Of a stretch of 29,607 nt of DNA, positions 1 through 8,496 are shown piece by piece. The position numbers and the translations under genes are program-made. Location: contig CAZPFL010000036.1 in NCBI GenBank assembly GCA_964585785.1, positions 1 to 29,607 on the forward strand, given 5' to 3'. The notes under the pieces were generated by a model. The model saw nothing but the letters and a program-made list of their open reading frames with translations. It ran no database searches and was not told where the DNA came from. Numbering within the stretch: position 1 is the first letter of the stretch; every line of letters starts with the position of its first letter. This stretch comes from WHUA01 sp964585785. Its GTDB lineage: Bacteria; Pseudomonadota; Alphaproteobacteria; UBA8366.

Positions 1-432
1 AGCCACTGGCACCGGCTGCTCAAGGTGATCGGCCGCGAGGAGCTGATCGACGACGCGCGCTTCGACTCACCGAAGAAGCGCGCGGCGCTGAAGCCGGAGA
101 TCGACGCCATGGTGGTTCCCTGGACCCAGTCGCGCACGAAGCAGGAAGCGATGCAGGCGATCGGCGCCGCCGGCATTCCGTGCGGCGCGGTCTACGACAC
201 GATGGAGATCTACAACGAGCCCAATTTCGAAGAGCGCGGCATCTTCCAGCATATCGACCACCCGACCCGCGGCGACTTCAAGATGGCGTCCTGGCCGGTG
301 AAGATGTCGGGCAACAGCGTCAAGGTGCAGCCGGCGCCGCTGCTGGGGCACGACAACGAGCAGGTGCTCACCGAATGGCTCGGCATGTCGGCCGGCGACG
401 TGAAGAAGCTCAAGGAGGACGGCACGATTTAG
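1..432 (+). CDS. CaiB/BaiF (class III) CoA-transferase, C-terminal part
   Basis: The reading frame is open from base 1 and stops at TAG 430-432, so the 5' part lies outside the window. The visible 143 residues match the C-terminal portion of family III CoA-transferases: an opening W..L....G segment followed by LIDDARF, then IPCGAVYDTMEI, a region giving NFEERGIF, the HPTRG segment and the LLGHDNEQVL terminus. Enzymes of this family move CoA between carboxylic acids (formyl-CoA:oxalate, carnitine, succinyl-CoA:acid and others). The catalytic Asp lies in the missing N-terminal half. The next gene downstream, 122 bp away, is a ThDP lyase; an acid activated with CoA and then cleaved would resemble formyl-CoA transferase plus oxalyl-CoA decarboxylase, but the substrate is not readable here. 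Confidence 0.9.
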   Translation, partial: SHWHRLLKVIGREELIDDARFDSPKKRAALKPEIDAMVVPWTQSRTKQEAMQAIGAAGIPCGAVYDTMEIYNEPNFEERGIFQHIDHPTRGDFKMASWPVKMSGNSVKVQPAPLLGHDNEQVLTEWLGMSAGDVKKLKEDGTI

Positions 433-457
433 CTCCGTCGCCATCGAGTCAGCCGGG

Positions 458-516
458 CCTCATCCTTCGACAGGCTCAGGATGAGGCCCTCAGGGTGAGC
501 CTGTCGAACCATGAGG
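458..516. repeat. Palindromic intergenic repeat of the dispersed SLSKDE-coding type
   Basis: The arms TTCGACAGGCTCA (466-478) and TGAGCCTGTCGAA (496-508) are perfect 13-bp inverted repeats with a 17-bp centre. They are flanked by further pairing between CCTCAT (458-463) and ATGAGG (511-516), and an internal CCTCAT/ATGAGG pair at 458-486 gives an alternative hairpin. Read on the minus strand the element encodes the LSLSKDE string often seen in spurious alphaproteobacterial ORFs, so I recognise it as a widespread dispersed repeat. It fills the spacer between the CoA-transferase and the ThDP enzyme and may form an mRNA hairpin between them. Confidence 0.8.
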
Positions 517-554
517 GGCCGGCGATATCGTCGCGCCGAACATAGGGAACGCAC

Positions 555-2204
555 ATGACCATCATCGGATCTGAAGTCGTCGCACGGGCGCTCCGCCAGC
601 AGGGCGCCGACACATTCTTCTACATCATGGGCGGTCCCATGATGCATGTGGAGCTCGGCTGCATGGCCAACGGGCTGCGTGGCGTCGACGTGCGCCACGA
701 GCAGGCGGGCGCCATGGCTGCCTTCGCCTATGCCCGGCTGCTGAACAAGCCCGGCATCTGCATGGCGGCTTCCGGGCCGGCCACGACCAACCTGGTCACC
801 GGCGTCGCGCACGCCTGGGCCGACTGCACGCCGATCATCGCCTTCGGCGGCGCCAGCCCAGACGCGTCCAAGGGCCGGGGCGTGTTCCAGGAGATCGACC
901 AGCTCCCGATGTTCGAGCCGTGCACGAAGTGGTCGACCCGCGTGCACAGCGCCAAGCGCATTCCCGAACTGGTCAACCGCGCCTTCCGCGAGGCGATGGG
1001 CGGCAAGCCGGGGCCGGTCTACATCGACCTGCCGGGCGACATCCTTTACGATGAGGTAGACGAGAACAAAATCGACTGGCCGGAGCCGTGGGATCCGTCG
1101 AAGCGCTCGCGCCCGGCGGGCGACCCGGCGCAGATCAAGCAGGTCATCGAGCTGCTGAAGCAGGCGAAGCAGCCGGTCATCATCTCGGGCACCGGCATCC
1201 TATGGTCCGAGGCGGCGGCCGAGCTGCAGGCCTTCGTCGAGGCGGCGGGCATTCCGTTCTACACGACGCCGCAGAGCCGCGGCGTGATCCCCGAGGATCA
1301 CGAGTATTGCTACCTCACCGCGCGCTCGACCGCCTTCCGCGACGCCGACCTGATCATGGTGATCGGCACGCGAATGAACTACATCATCGGCCACGCCGCG
1401 CCGCCGCGCTTCAACGCCAATGCCAAGATCGTCCGCATCGACATCGATCCGGACGAGATCGCGGGCAGCCCGCGCAAGCTCGACGTCGGCATCATCGGCG
1501 ACGCCAAGACGGTGTTGACCCAGCTCACCAGCGGCATCAAGGGCAGCGTCACGCCGGACAGCTACAGCGGCTGGCGCGACCGGCTGCGCGGCCGCAACTC
1601 CTCGAAGACGGCCGAGCAGGAGGAGATCCTCTCCAACCCGAAGACGCCGGTGCATCCGCTGCGCCTCTGCAAGGAGATCCGCGACTTCATGGACCGCGAC
1701 GGTATTCTCTGCGTCGACGGGCAGGAGATCCTCAACTTCGGCCGCCAGGCGATCCCGACCTTCACCGCGGGCCATCGGATCAACTCCGGCTGCTTCGGCA
1801 CGATGGGCGTCGGTCTGCCCTTCGGCGTCGGCGCGAAGGTGGCGAAGCCGGACAAGCAGGTCGTCGTGCTGCACGGCGACGGCTCCTTCGGTCTGAACGC
1901 GATGGAACTCGACACGCTGGCCCGTCACAAGCTGCCGATCCTGGTGGTGATCAGCCTGAACGGCGGCTGGACGGCGGACCCGGACAAGGAGAAGCCCGGC
2001 CGCGACCTGGGCTATACGCGCTTCGACAAGATGGCCGAGGCGCTCGGCTGCTACGGTGAGTTCGTCGAGAACCCGGACGACATCCGCGAGGCGCTGGAAC
2101 GCGGTAAGAAGGCCGTCAACGGCGGCCAACCGGCGCTGATCAACGTCAAGACCGACTGGACCGCCCGCGCCACGACGACCAAGTTCTCGAACTACTCGAC
2201 GTAA
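555..2204 (+). CDS. ThDP-dependent enzyme, acetolactate synthase / oxalyl-CoA decarboxylase superfamily
   Basis: 549 residues, the usual length for the three-domain ThDP decarboxylase/lyase family. The N-terminal PYR domain carries the cofactor-activating Glu49 in RHEQAGAMAAFAYAR, followed by the SGPATTNLVTGVAHAW segment and KPGPVYIDLP near 151-160. The central domain (about 190-330) has VIGTRMNYIIG and VRIDIDPDEI. The C-terminal PP domain has the ThDP/Mg motif starting GDGS at 441 and ending with N469-G-G. The DQLPMFEP.TKW stretch is shared by acetolactate synthases, oxalyl-CoA decarboxylases and 2-hydroxyacyl-CoA lyases. The start ATG follows AGGGAAC with normal spacing. The CoA-transferase partner upstream favours a CoA-thioester lyase or decarboxylase over biosynthetic acetolactate synthase, and no regulatory subunit gene is adjacent. 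Exact reaction unknown. Confidence 0.88.
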   Translation: MTIIGSEVVARALRQQGADTFFYIMGGPMMHVELGCMANGLRGVDVRHEQAGAMAAFAYARLLNKPGICMAASGPATTNLVTGVAHAWADCTPIIAFGGASPDASKGRGVFQEIDQLPMFEPCTKWSTRVHSAKRIPELVNRAFREAMGGKPGPVYIDLPGDILYDEVDENKIDWPEPWDPSKRSRPAGDPAQIKQVIELLKQAKQPVIISGTGILWSEAAAELQAFVEAAGIPFYTTPQSRGVIPEDHEYCYLTARSTAFRDADLIMVIGTRMNYIIGHAAPPRFNANAKIVRIDIDPDEIAGSPRKLDVGIIGDAKTVLTQLTSGIKGSVTPDSYSGWRDRLRGRNSSKTAEQEEILSNPKTPVHPLRLCKEIRDFMDRDGILCVDGQEILNFGRQAIPTFTAGHRINSGCFGTMGVGLPFGVGAKVAKPDKQVVVLHGDGSFGLNAMELDTLARHKLPILVVISLNGGWTADPDKEKPGRDLGYTRFDKMAEALGCYGEFVENPDDIREALERGKKAVNGGQPALINVKTDWTARATTTKFSNYST

Positions 2205-2229
2205 GTCGTAGGAAGGTCTCGAGGAAAGT

Positions 2230-2318
2230 CCTCCCCCCTTGTGGGGGAGGATTTAGGTGGGGGTGTTTTTCACGAAGTCCCCCCACCCTGGCCCTCTCTC
2301 GCAAGGGGGGAGGGAAGG
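2230..2318. repeat. REP-like doublet, hairpins outward; probable bidirectional terminator
   Basis: Two G/C-rich half-units lie head to head. The first hairpin is CCTCCCCC (2230-2237) pairing with GGGGGAGG (2243-2250) over a 5-base loop. The arms GGTGGGGG (2256-2263) and CCCCCACC (2280-2287) pair across a T-rich centre. A second, less perfect hairpin (CCCTCTC with GGGGAGGG) follows at about 2292-2314. It sits between the convergent ThDP and gamma-carbonic-anhydrase-like genes, so it probably ends transcription from both sides. The same half-unit recurs at 26586-26682. Confidence 0.75.
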
Positions 2319-2336
2319 CGCTCAAAAAGTCCGGCT

Positions 2337-2861
<525 letters not shown>

Positions 2862-2904
2862 TCCGGGTCTCCTGGGTTCTTGTCGGTTTGCAGGTTCATG
2901 TCAT

Positions 2905-3040
2905 TCCCCTCTCCGCCGGAGGGGCGGAGAGGGTGGCGCGCCTTGCGCGCCGGATGAGGTGGGGACGCCGAGGCGCGGCGTCGTTCGTGGCCAACCCCAC
3001 CTCTCCCTGACCCTCTCCGCCCCATAGGGGCAGAGAGGGA
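2905..3040. repeat. Composite palindromic repeat (long REP-like doublet)
   Basis: A perfect 11-bp stem, CCCTCTCCGCC (2907-2917) with GGCGGAGAGGG (2923-2933), is followed by a GGCGCG/CGCGCC hairpin near 2935-2951. Then come the long-range arms GAGGTGGGG (2956-2964) and CCCCACCTC (2995-3003), and a last hairpin of CCCTCTCCGCCCC (3011-3023) with GGGGCAGAGAGGG (3027-3039). The architecture, two outward hairpins around a pairing arm, is that of the repeat at 2230-2318, but the sequence belongs to a sister subfamily. It fills the spacer between the molybdoenzyme and the hexapeptide protein. Confidence 0.75.
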
Positions 3041-3042
3041 AA

Positions 3043-5370
3043 TTAGGCGCTCTCGGCCAGCGGCGGCTCGAAGGCGGTGACCGGCGGCGCTTCGCCGTCA
3101 TACAGCTCGACCTCGACCAGCGCGCTGTGGGCGATCGGGCCCTGCGCGAGCTTGGACGTGCCGCGGTCCGGGGTCAGCACGTTCGGGTTGCCATGCTTCT
3201 CCAGCGCGCCGGGCCGGCCGCGCTCAGCCGGGTCGTACCACGCCCCGGTCGAGAGGCGAATGACGCCGGGCCGCACCTGGTCGGAGACGATCGCGCCGGC
3301 CAGCACCGCGCCCCGGTCGTTGAAGATGCGCACGATGTCGCCGTCCTTGATGCCGCGCGCCTCGGCGTCGGCGGGATTGATCGATACCGGCTCGCGACCC
3401 TGGATCTTGCTTTCCCGGCTGACGCGGCCGTCGTCGAGCTGGCCGTGCAGGCGCGTCTGCGGCTGGTTCGACACCATGTGCAGCGGAAAGGTCTTCGCGC
3501 GTTCGCCGCCGAGCCATTCGACCGGCTCCATCCAGGTCGGATGACCGGGACAGTCGTCGTAGCCGAAGCTGGCAATGGTCTCGGAGTAGATCTCGACCTT
3601 GCCCGACGGGGTTTGCAGCGGATGTTCCTCCGGGTCCTGGTAGAACTCCTCGAACCGAACGTATGGCTTCGTCGGCTCCGCCGTCTCGACATAGCCCTGT
3701 TCCCAGAAGGTCTCGAAATCCGGCAGCTCGATGCGGCTCTTCGCCGCCTGCTGGCGCGAGATATTGTAGAGATGGCGCAGCCATTGCTCTTCGTCGCGCC
3801 CTTCGGTGAACCGCTCGCGGAAGCCGAGCCGCTCGGCGAGATCGGCGAAGATGTCGAAGTCGTTGCGCGCCTGGCCGACCGGCTCGACCGCCTTGTGCAT
3901 CGCCATGATGAAGCGGTCGCGCGAGCTGGCGCCGATGTCGTTGCGCTCGAGCGTCGTCGTCGCCGGCAGGACGATGTCGGCGTGCCGCGCGGTGGCCGTC
4001 CAGCAGATCTCGTTGACGACGATGGTCTCGGGCTTCTGCCACGCTTTCAGCAGCCGGTTCAGGTCCTGGTGGTGATGGAAGGGGTTGCCGCCCGACCAGT
4101 AGATCAGCCGGATGTCGGGATAGGTCCGGTCCATGCCGTTGTACTGATAGGCGCCGCCGGGATTGAGCAGCATGTCGGCGATGCGCGCGACCGGGATGAA
4201 GCTGCGCGCCGGGTTCTCGCCGGTCGCCATCGCGGGCACCGCGAAGCGGTCGACCGGGTTGCCGTAGCCGTGCATGCTGCCGTAGCCGAAGCCGCAGCCG
4301 CCGCCCGGCGCGCCGATCTGCCCCAGCATCGCGGCCAGCGTGGCGGCCATCCAGTAGGTCTGCTCGCCATGCTCGGCGCGTTGCAGCGAATAGGCGACGC
4401 CGATCATGGTGCGCCCGGCGGCCATGCGGCGGGCGAGGCCGCGGATGGTCTCGGCATCGACCTCGCAGATCGGCGCGGCCCAGTCCGCGGTCTTCGGCTG
4501 GCCGTCGGTCTCGCCCATGACGTAAGCGCGGAATTTCTCGAAGCCGGTGGTGTAGCGCGCGAGATAGGCTTCGTCGTGCAGGCCTTCGGAAATCAGCGTA
4601 TGCGCGATGCCGAGCATCATGGCGACGTCGGAGTTGGGGCGCGGCGCGATCCATTCCGCGTCCAGAAACGCCGCCGTGTCGTCCTTGAGCGGCGTGATGC
4701 TGACGAACTTGATCCGCCCGCCCTTCAGCCGGTCGAGCCATTTCCAGACCGCGTGCTCGCCCATGCCGCCGGACTCGACCTGCGTGTTCTTGACCCCGAT
4801 GCCGCCGAAGGAGACGAACAGGTCGGTATTCGCCTCCATGCTGTCCCAGCTCGTGTAGGGACCGCGCGACATGCCCTTGTCGCCGAAGATATGCGGCAGG
4901 ATCACGCCGCCCGCGGCGTTGCTGTAGGTGTTGACCTGTCCGGTGAAGCCGCCGGCCATGCCGAGGAAGCGCTGCACCTGGGTCTTGGCGTGGTGAAAGC
5001 GCCCGGCGCTCGACCAGCCGTAGGAGCCGCCGAAGATCGACGCATTGCCGAATTCGTCGCGCACGCGCTTGACCTCGCCCGCGACCATGTCCAGTGCCTC
5101 GTCCCAGGGTACCGGCACGAAGGGCTCGGCGCCGCGCTTGTCGGTGCGCGCGCCCGGCCCCTTGCGCAGCCAGCTCGCCCGGACCATCGGCTGCTTGATC
5201 CGCGTGTCGGCATAGAGCGAGTCCGGCATGGACTGGATGATGGGGGAGGGAAAGGGGTCCTTCTCAAAGGGCTCTACGCCGATCAGGCGGCCGTCCTTGA
5301 CCAGGGTGTTGAAGGCGCCCCAGTGCGAGGAATGCCTGCGGCGGACGATGGTTGGATCTTCTTTGCTCAT
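3043..5370 (-). CDS. Molybdopterin oxidoreductase, cytoplasmic BisC / DMSO-TMAO reductase type
   Basis: About 775 residues of the bis-MGD molybdenum enzyme family (Mo-bisPGD). The N-terminus (SSHWGAFNTLVKDGRLIGVEPF) matches biotin-sulfoxide/TMAO reductases and lacks the four-Cys Fe-S motif. The molybdenum-binding Ser is probably Ser121 in GSYGWSSAGRFHHA, equivalent to the GWxS site of Rhodobacter DMSO reductase. IYWSGGNPFHHHQDLNRL and the C-terminal molydopterin-binding domain (VSNQPQTRLHGQLD, NDRGAVLAGA, STGAWYDP) are all present. No twin-arginine signal is seen, so it should be cytoplasmic like BisC, with sulfoxides or N-oxides as likely substrates. I chose ATG 5370, nine bases after GGGAAG, over the in-frame TTG at 5379. 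Confidence 0.93.
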   Translation of the reverse strand: MSKEDPTIVRRRHSSHWGAFNTLVKDGRLIGVEPFEKDPFPSPIIQSMPDSLYADTRIKQPMVRASWLRKGPGARTDKRGAEPFVPVPWDEALDMVAGEVKRVRDEFGNASIFGGSYGWSSAGRFHHAKTQVQRFLGMAGGFTGQVNTYSNAAGGVILPHIFGDKGMSRGPYTSWDSMEANTDLFVSFGGIGVKNTQVESGGMGEHAVWKWLDRLKGGRIKFVSITPLKDDTAAFLDAEWIAPRPNSDVAMMLGIAHTLISEGLHDEAYLARYTTGFEKFRAYVMGETDGQPKTADWAAPICEVDAETIRGLARRMAAGRTMIGVAYSLQRAEHGEQTYWMAATLAAMLGQIGAPGGGCGFGYGSMHGYGNPVDRFAVPAMATGENPARSFIPVARIADMLLNPGGAYQYNGMDRTYPDIRLIYWSGGNPFHHHQDLNRLLKAWQKPETIVVNEICWTATARHADIVLPATTTLERNDIGASSRDRFIMAMHKAVEPVGQARNDFDIFADLAERLGFRERFTEGRDEEQWLRHLYNISRQQAAKSRIELPDFETFWEQGYVETAEPTKPYVRFEEFYQDPEEHPLQTPSGKVEIYSETIASFGYDDCPGHPTWMEPVEWLGGERAKTFPLHMVSNQPQTRLHGQLDDGRVSRESKIQGREPVSINPADAEARGIKDGDIVRIFNDRGAVLAGAIVSDQVRPGVIRLSTGAWYDPAERGRPGALEKHGNPNVLTPDRGTSKLAQGPIAHSALVEVELYDGEAPPVTAFEPPLAESA

Positions 5371-5420
5371 GGTCGGCAACTTCCCTTGCAGTCTCGAAAA
5401 GCCTCAATTCGGGCGGGGAT

Positions 5421-5448
5421 TTGGCTTCCTGTGCGCGTATCTTATTCT
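5421..5448 (+). promoter_or_regulatory. Candidate sigma-70-type promoter for the hydrolase operon
   Basis: TTGGCT (5421-5426) and TATTCT (5443-5448) are separated by 16 bp in the AT-richer part of the divergent spacer between the molybdoenzyme and the hydrolase. Match by eye only. Confidence 0.3.
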
Positions 5449-5546
5449 GATAACGCAAAAACGGCGATCTCGCCAGAGCGGCCCGGAAGGGTGTATGGAG
5501 AGCGCCGAACCCGACCGCCCACAGCCGGAAAGGAGGCTTCCGCGCG

Positions 5547-6428
5547 ATGCCCGAACCGATCTACGGTCCTACCTCGCACAGCTATTTCTCGCAGCGCCTC
5601 CGGCTGCACTACGTCGACTGGGGCAACGTCGACGCGCCGCCGCTTTTGCTGATCCATGGCGGGCGCGACCACTGCCGCAACTGGGACTGGGTGGCCGAGG
5701 CGCTGCGCCGCGACTACCACATCATCGCGCCCGACTTGCGCGGCCATGGCGATTCGCAATGGATGATCGGCGGCAGCTACGCCATCTCGGAATATGTCTA
5801 CGACATCGCCCAACTCCTGCATCAGACCAAGCTCACGCCGATCCGCATCATCGGCCATTCGCTGGGCGGCGCGATCACGCTGCGCTACGCCGGCCTCTAC
5901 CCGAAGAACGTCACCAAGCTCGTGGCGATCGAGGGGCTCGGCCCTGCGCCGCACCGCGCGTCGGAAAAGCCCGACATGACGACGCAGGAACGCCTCGAGC
6001 GCTGGATCGCCGAGCTCCGCGACCTCTCGGGCCGCGTGCCGCGCCGCTACAAGACGCTGGAGGAAGCCTGGAACCGCATGCAGGAGGCGAACCCGCATCT
6101 CACGCCGGAGCAGGCGCGCCATCTCACCATCCACGGCGTCAACCAGAACGAGGACGGAACCTACAGCTGGAAGTTCGACAACTACATCCGCGCGACGCCG
6201 CCCTTCACCATGCCGACCGCCGCGGCGATCGAGCTGTGGCGCGCGATCGAATGCCCGACCCTGCTGGTCCATGGCACGGACAGCTGGGCGAAGGATCCGC
6301 GCAGCGACGGCCGCGCCGATCATTTCAAGGACGTCCGGGTCGAGGAATTCGCCAACGCCGGCCATTGGGTGCACCACGACCAGCTCGGCGGCTTCCTCAA
6401 GCTGGTCAAGGAATTCCTCGCCGACTGA
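5547..6428 (+). CDS. Alpha/beta hydrolase
   Basis: 293 residues, a typical single-domain alpha/beta hydrolase. The oxyanion-region HG is in LLLIHGGRDHCRNW (about 33-46), the strand after it is IIAPDLRGHGDS (59-70), and the nucleophile elbow is GHSLGG with Ser105. The acid is probably the Asp in LVHGTDSW, and the catalytic His is His273 in FANAGHWVHHDQ. The lid region (about 135-195) is charged and may set specificity. A strong AGGAGG (5531-5536) lies ten bases before the ATG. The nitronate monooxygenase gene follows in the same direction 122 bp later. Substrate (ester, epoxide, C-C bond or haloalkane) is not determinable. Confidence 0.92.
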   Translation: MPEPIYGPTSHSYFSQRLRLHYVDWGNVDAPPLLLIHGGRDHCRNWDWVAEALRRDYHIIAPDLRGHGDSQWMIGGSYAISEYVYDIAQLLHQTKLTPIRIIGHSLGGAITLRYAGLYPKNVTKLVAIEGLGPAPHRASEKPDMTTQERLERWIAELRDLSGRVPRRYKTLEEAWNRMQEANPHLTPEQARHLTIHGVNQNEDGTYSWKFDNYIRATPPFTMPTAAAIELWRAIECPTLLVHGTDSWAKDPRSDGRADHFKDVRVEEFANAGHWVHHDQLGGFLKLVKEFLAD

Positions 6429-6550
6429 GCGCCGTCTGATCCTCGGTCTGCCGTCTTGGTCCGGCGCGACCCGGGGGATTGGCTCTCCCCAAGGCGCCTC
6501 GGTTGCTGCTAAGGGCCGGGAAGCTGAACATTCGAGAGGAGGTCGGAACC

Positions 6551-7615
6551 ATGTGGCCGCGGACGGATCTGATCGAACTGCTCGGGATCACCCATCCGAT
6601 CATTCAGGCCCCGATGGCGGGCTCCACGACGCCGGCGATTGTCGCGGCGGTGTCGAATGCCGGCGGGCTCGGCTCGCTCGGCTGTGCGCGCGACACGGCG
6701 GAATCCCTGCGCGCGAAAGGGGGCGAGATCCGGCGCGCGACGAACAAGCCTTACAATCTGAATTTCTTCGTGCACGAGAACCCGCCGCCGGACGCCGACG
6801 CCGCGGCGCGCATGGTGCAGCGCCTCAAGCCCTATTACGACGCGTTCGGTGTGAAGGACGTGCCGGTACCGAAGCCAATCTACCCGGAATTCGACGAGGG
6901 CATCGTCGAGGCGCTGCTCGAAATTCGTCCGCCGGTGGTGAGTTTCCACTACGGCATGCCGTCACGCGAGGCGGTCGCGGCGCTGAAGAAGGCAGGCTCG
7001 GTGATCCTGTCCACGGCGACGACGCCGGAAGAAGCACGCTGGCTCGAGGATGCCGGCGCCGACGCGGTGATTGCCCAGGGCTACGAAGCGGGCGGCCATC
7101 GCGGCACGCGCGAGCCCAGCGCCGACACCGGGCTCGGCAGCATCGCGCTAATCCCGCAGGTCGCCGACGCGGTCAGCGTGCCGGTGATCGCGGCGGGTGG
7201 CATCGCCGACGGACGCGCCATCGCCGCGGCCTTCGCGCTCGGCGCCAGCGGCGTGCAGATCGGCACCGCCTTCCTGAGCGCGCCGGAATCCGGCATCAAT
7301 CCGCTTTATCGGGACGCGCTCTTGCGCGGCGGCGCGATGGGCACGGCGCTGACGCGCGCCATATCGGGCCGCATGGCGCGCGGCCTCCGCAACCGTTTCA
7401 TCGAGGAGATGCGTCCGTACGAAGACGAATCGCTCGCCTTCCCACTGCAATACAGCCTGACGGGACCGCTGCAGGCGGCGAGCCTGAAACAGGGCTCGGA
7501 CGAGATGCTCGCGATGTGGGCGGGGCAGGCGGTTGCGCTCAACCGGCCGATGTCGGCGGGCGCATTGGTCGAGACGCTGGTGGAGGAGACGCGCAAGGTG
7601 CTGGAGGGGCTTTGA
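6551..7615 (+). CDS. Nitronate monooxygenase family flavoprotein (2-nitropropane dioxygenase-like)
   Basis: A TIM-barrel FMN protein of 354 residues. Signatures: HPIIQAPMAGSTTPAIVAAV at the first strand, SNAGGLGSLG (35-44), the AQGYEAGGHRG loop with His183 (the general base of class I NMOs), PVIAAGGIADGRAIAAAFALGA, and the phosphate-binding GVQIGTAFL. Family members oxidise alkyl nitronates such as propionate 3-nitronate, or act as related FMN oxidoreductases. The frame is open upstream to an ATG at 6479, but the strong AGGAGGT at 6536-6542 directs initiation to 6551, and homologues begin near this residue. It is co-directional with the preceding hydrolase. Confidence 0.9.
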   Translation: MWPRTDLIELLGITHPIIQAPMAGSTTPAIVAAVSNAGGLGSLGCARDTAESLRAKGGEIRRATNKPYNLNFFVHENPPPDADAAARMVQRLKPYYDAFGVKDVPVPKPIYPEFDEGIVEALLEIRPPVVSFHYGMPSREAVAALKKAGSVILSTATTPEEARWLEDAGADAVIAQGYEAGGHRGTREPSADTGLGSIALIPQVADAVSVPVIAAGGIADGRAIAAAFALGASGVQIGTAFLSAPESGINPLYRDALLRGGAMGTALTRAISGRMARGLRNRFIEEMRPYEDESLAFPLQYSLTGPLQAASLKQGSDEMLAMWAGQAVALNRPMSAGALVETLVEETRKVLEGL

Positions 7616-7845
7616 CGGCGTGCCTCAACCGGTCGATGCTTTGCGTGATGCACAAGAACATTTGGTTGTGTAAGTACTGTAATGCTCGCGTCGTTATGAC
7701 GCATCCCAAGCGCTCGTCGATCGATTTATAAAGCGCTCCACCCATTACAACAAAAACGCGCGTTCCCGATGGCGAACAACATCGGGACGTATGCACATTA
7801 TTCGTCGCGCTTCCGTCGAAACAACCGAATAGACTGATTGTATCG

Positions 7846-8475
7846 ATGAGCATGCACGCATTGATGCCGTGTGACGGCAACGTTCCGCAGGATGCGCATC
7901 CCGATATCTGGATGCTGGTGCATTATTGGAAATACATTCACCCGCTGGGCCGGTTGCCGGGCGGCGCCCATCTCAATTTCGAAGACATTCCGCAGCTGTT
8001 CCCGAATATGCGGCTGCTCGATGTGCTCGAGGGCGGGCCGCACCGGTATCGCGTGCGCATGATCGGGCCCGAGCATGCGAAACAGCTTGGCTATGATCCC
8101 ACCGGCAGCTGGTATGAGACCGTCACCAACCGCTTCAACAATTCGGTGGTCGAGCTCGATCTCGAGCGCGTACGGCATGCGCGGCGGCCGGTCTACCGCA
8201 AGGGCAAGACGATCGTGCCCTATGCCACGAACGCCAAGATCATCGAGCGCGTGCACGTCCCGCTCGCCGGCGACGGGTATCGCGTCGACCGTATCGCGAG
8301 CCTGACCCTGTTCTTTCCGGAGCTGCGCAGCTTCGCCGGGTCGCGGCCGATCGCGAAAGCGACGCCGGAATCCGGCAGCGAGGGCTCGGCAATGCCTGCT
8401 ACAGGGCCCGCGCTTGGGATCTGTCTGCCGCATATGTTTGCCGCGTTGACGCGGCCGCTGCCGATCGGGTTCTGA
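7846..8475 (+). CDS. PAS domain protein (PAS_5 type)
   Basis: 209 residues. Residues about 20-160 resemble the PAS_5 family, common as stand-alone sensory or regulatory proteins in alphaproteobacteria: an initial W..H..KYIHPLGRLPG helix, DIPQLFPNMRLLDV, RYRVRMIGPEHAKQLGYDPTG, RRPVYRKG and a final IASLTLFFPE strand. No output domain (kinase, GGDEF or DNA-binding) is fused; the last 50 residues are low-complexity and probably disordered. Its ligand and partner are unknown. The 230-bp upstream spacer is AT-richer than the genes and holds a GCGTC/GACGC inverted repeat (7688-7702), but I see no clear ribosome-binding site; ATG 7852 is an alternative start. Confidence 0.8.
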   Translation: MSMHALMPCDGNVPQDAHPDIWMLVHYWKYIHPLGRLPGGAHLNFEDIPQLFPNMRLLDVLEGGPHRYRVRMIGPEHAKQLGYDPTGSWYETVTNRFNNSVVELDLERVRHARRPVYRKGKTIVPYATNAKIIERVHVPLAGDGYRVDRIASLTLFFPELRSFAGSRPIAKATPESGSEGSAMPATGPALGICLPHMFAALTRPLPIGF

Positions 8476-8496
8476 TCCGCCGCGCTTCGGGCGGCG

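Noticed and set aside
458..516. Interpretation as a CRISPR or toxin-antitoxin element
   Set aside because: There is a single palindrome with no array of spacers, and its sequence is that of a common dispersed repeat.
555..2204. Naming the ThDP enzyme oxalyl-CoA decarboxylase
   Set aside because: The neighbourhood fits, but the cofactor motif and several core residues differ from characterised oxalyl-CoA decarboxylases, so only the superfamily is claimed.
5370..5379. TTG start for the molybdoenzyme at 5379
   Set aside because: The ATG nine bases inside follows GGGAAG at better spacing, so TTG initiation is unnecessary.
3127..5652. An 841-codon open frame on the plus strand
   Set aside because: It lies wholly antisense to the molybdoenzyme gene, whose motifs are clear; long antisense frames arise readily in such GC-rich DNA, and its product has no domain resemblance.
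7616..7845. A small RNA gene or short ORF in the spacer before the PAS protein
   Set aside because: Only a short inverted repeat (GCGTC/GACGC) is seen, without a U run or ribosome-binding site; no evidence for transcription.
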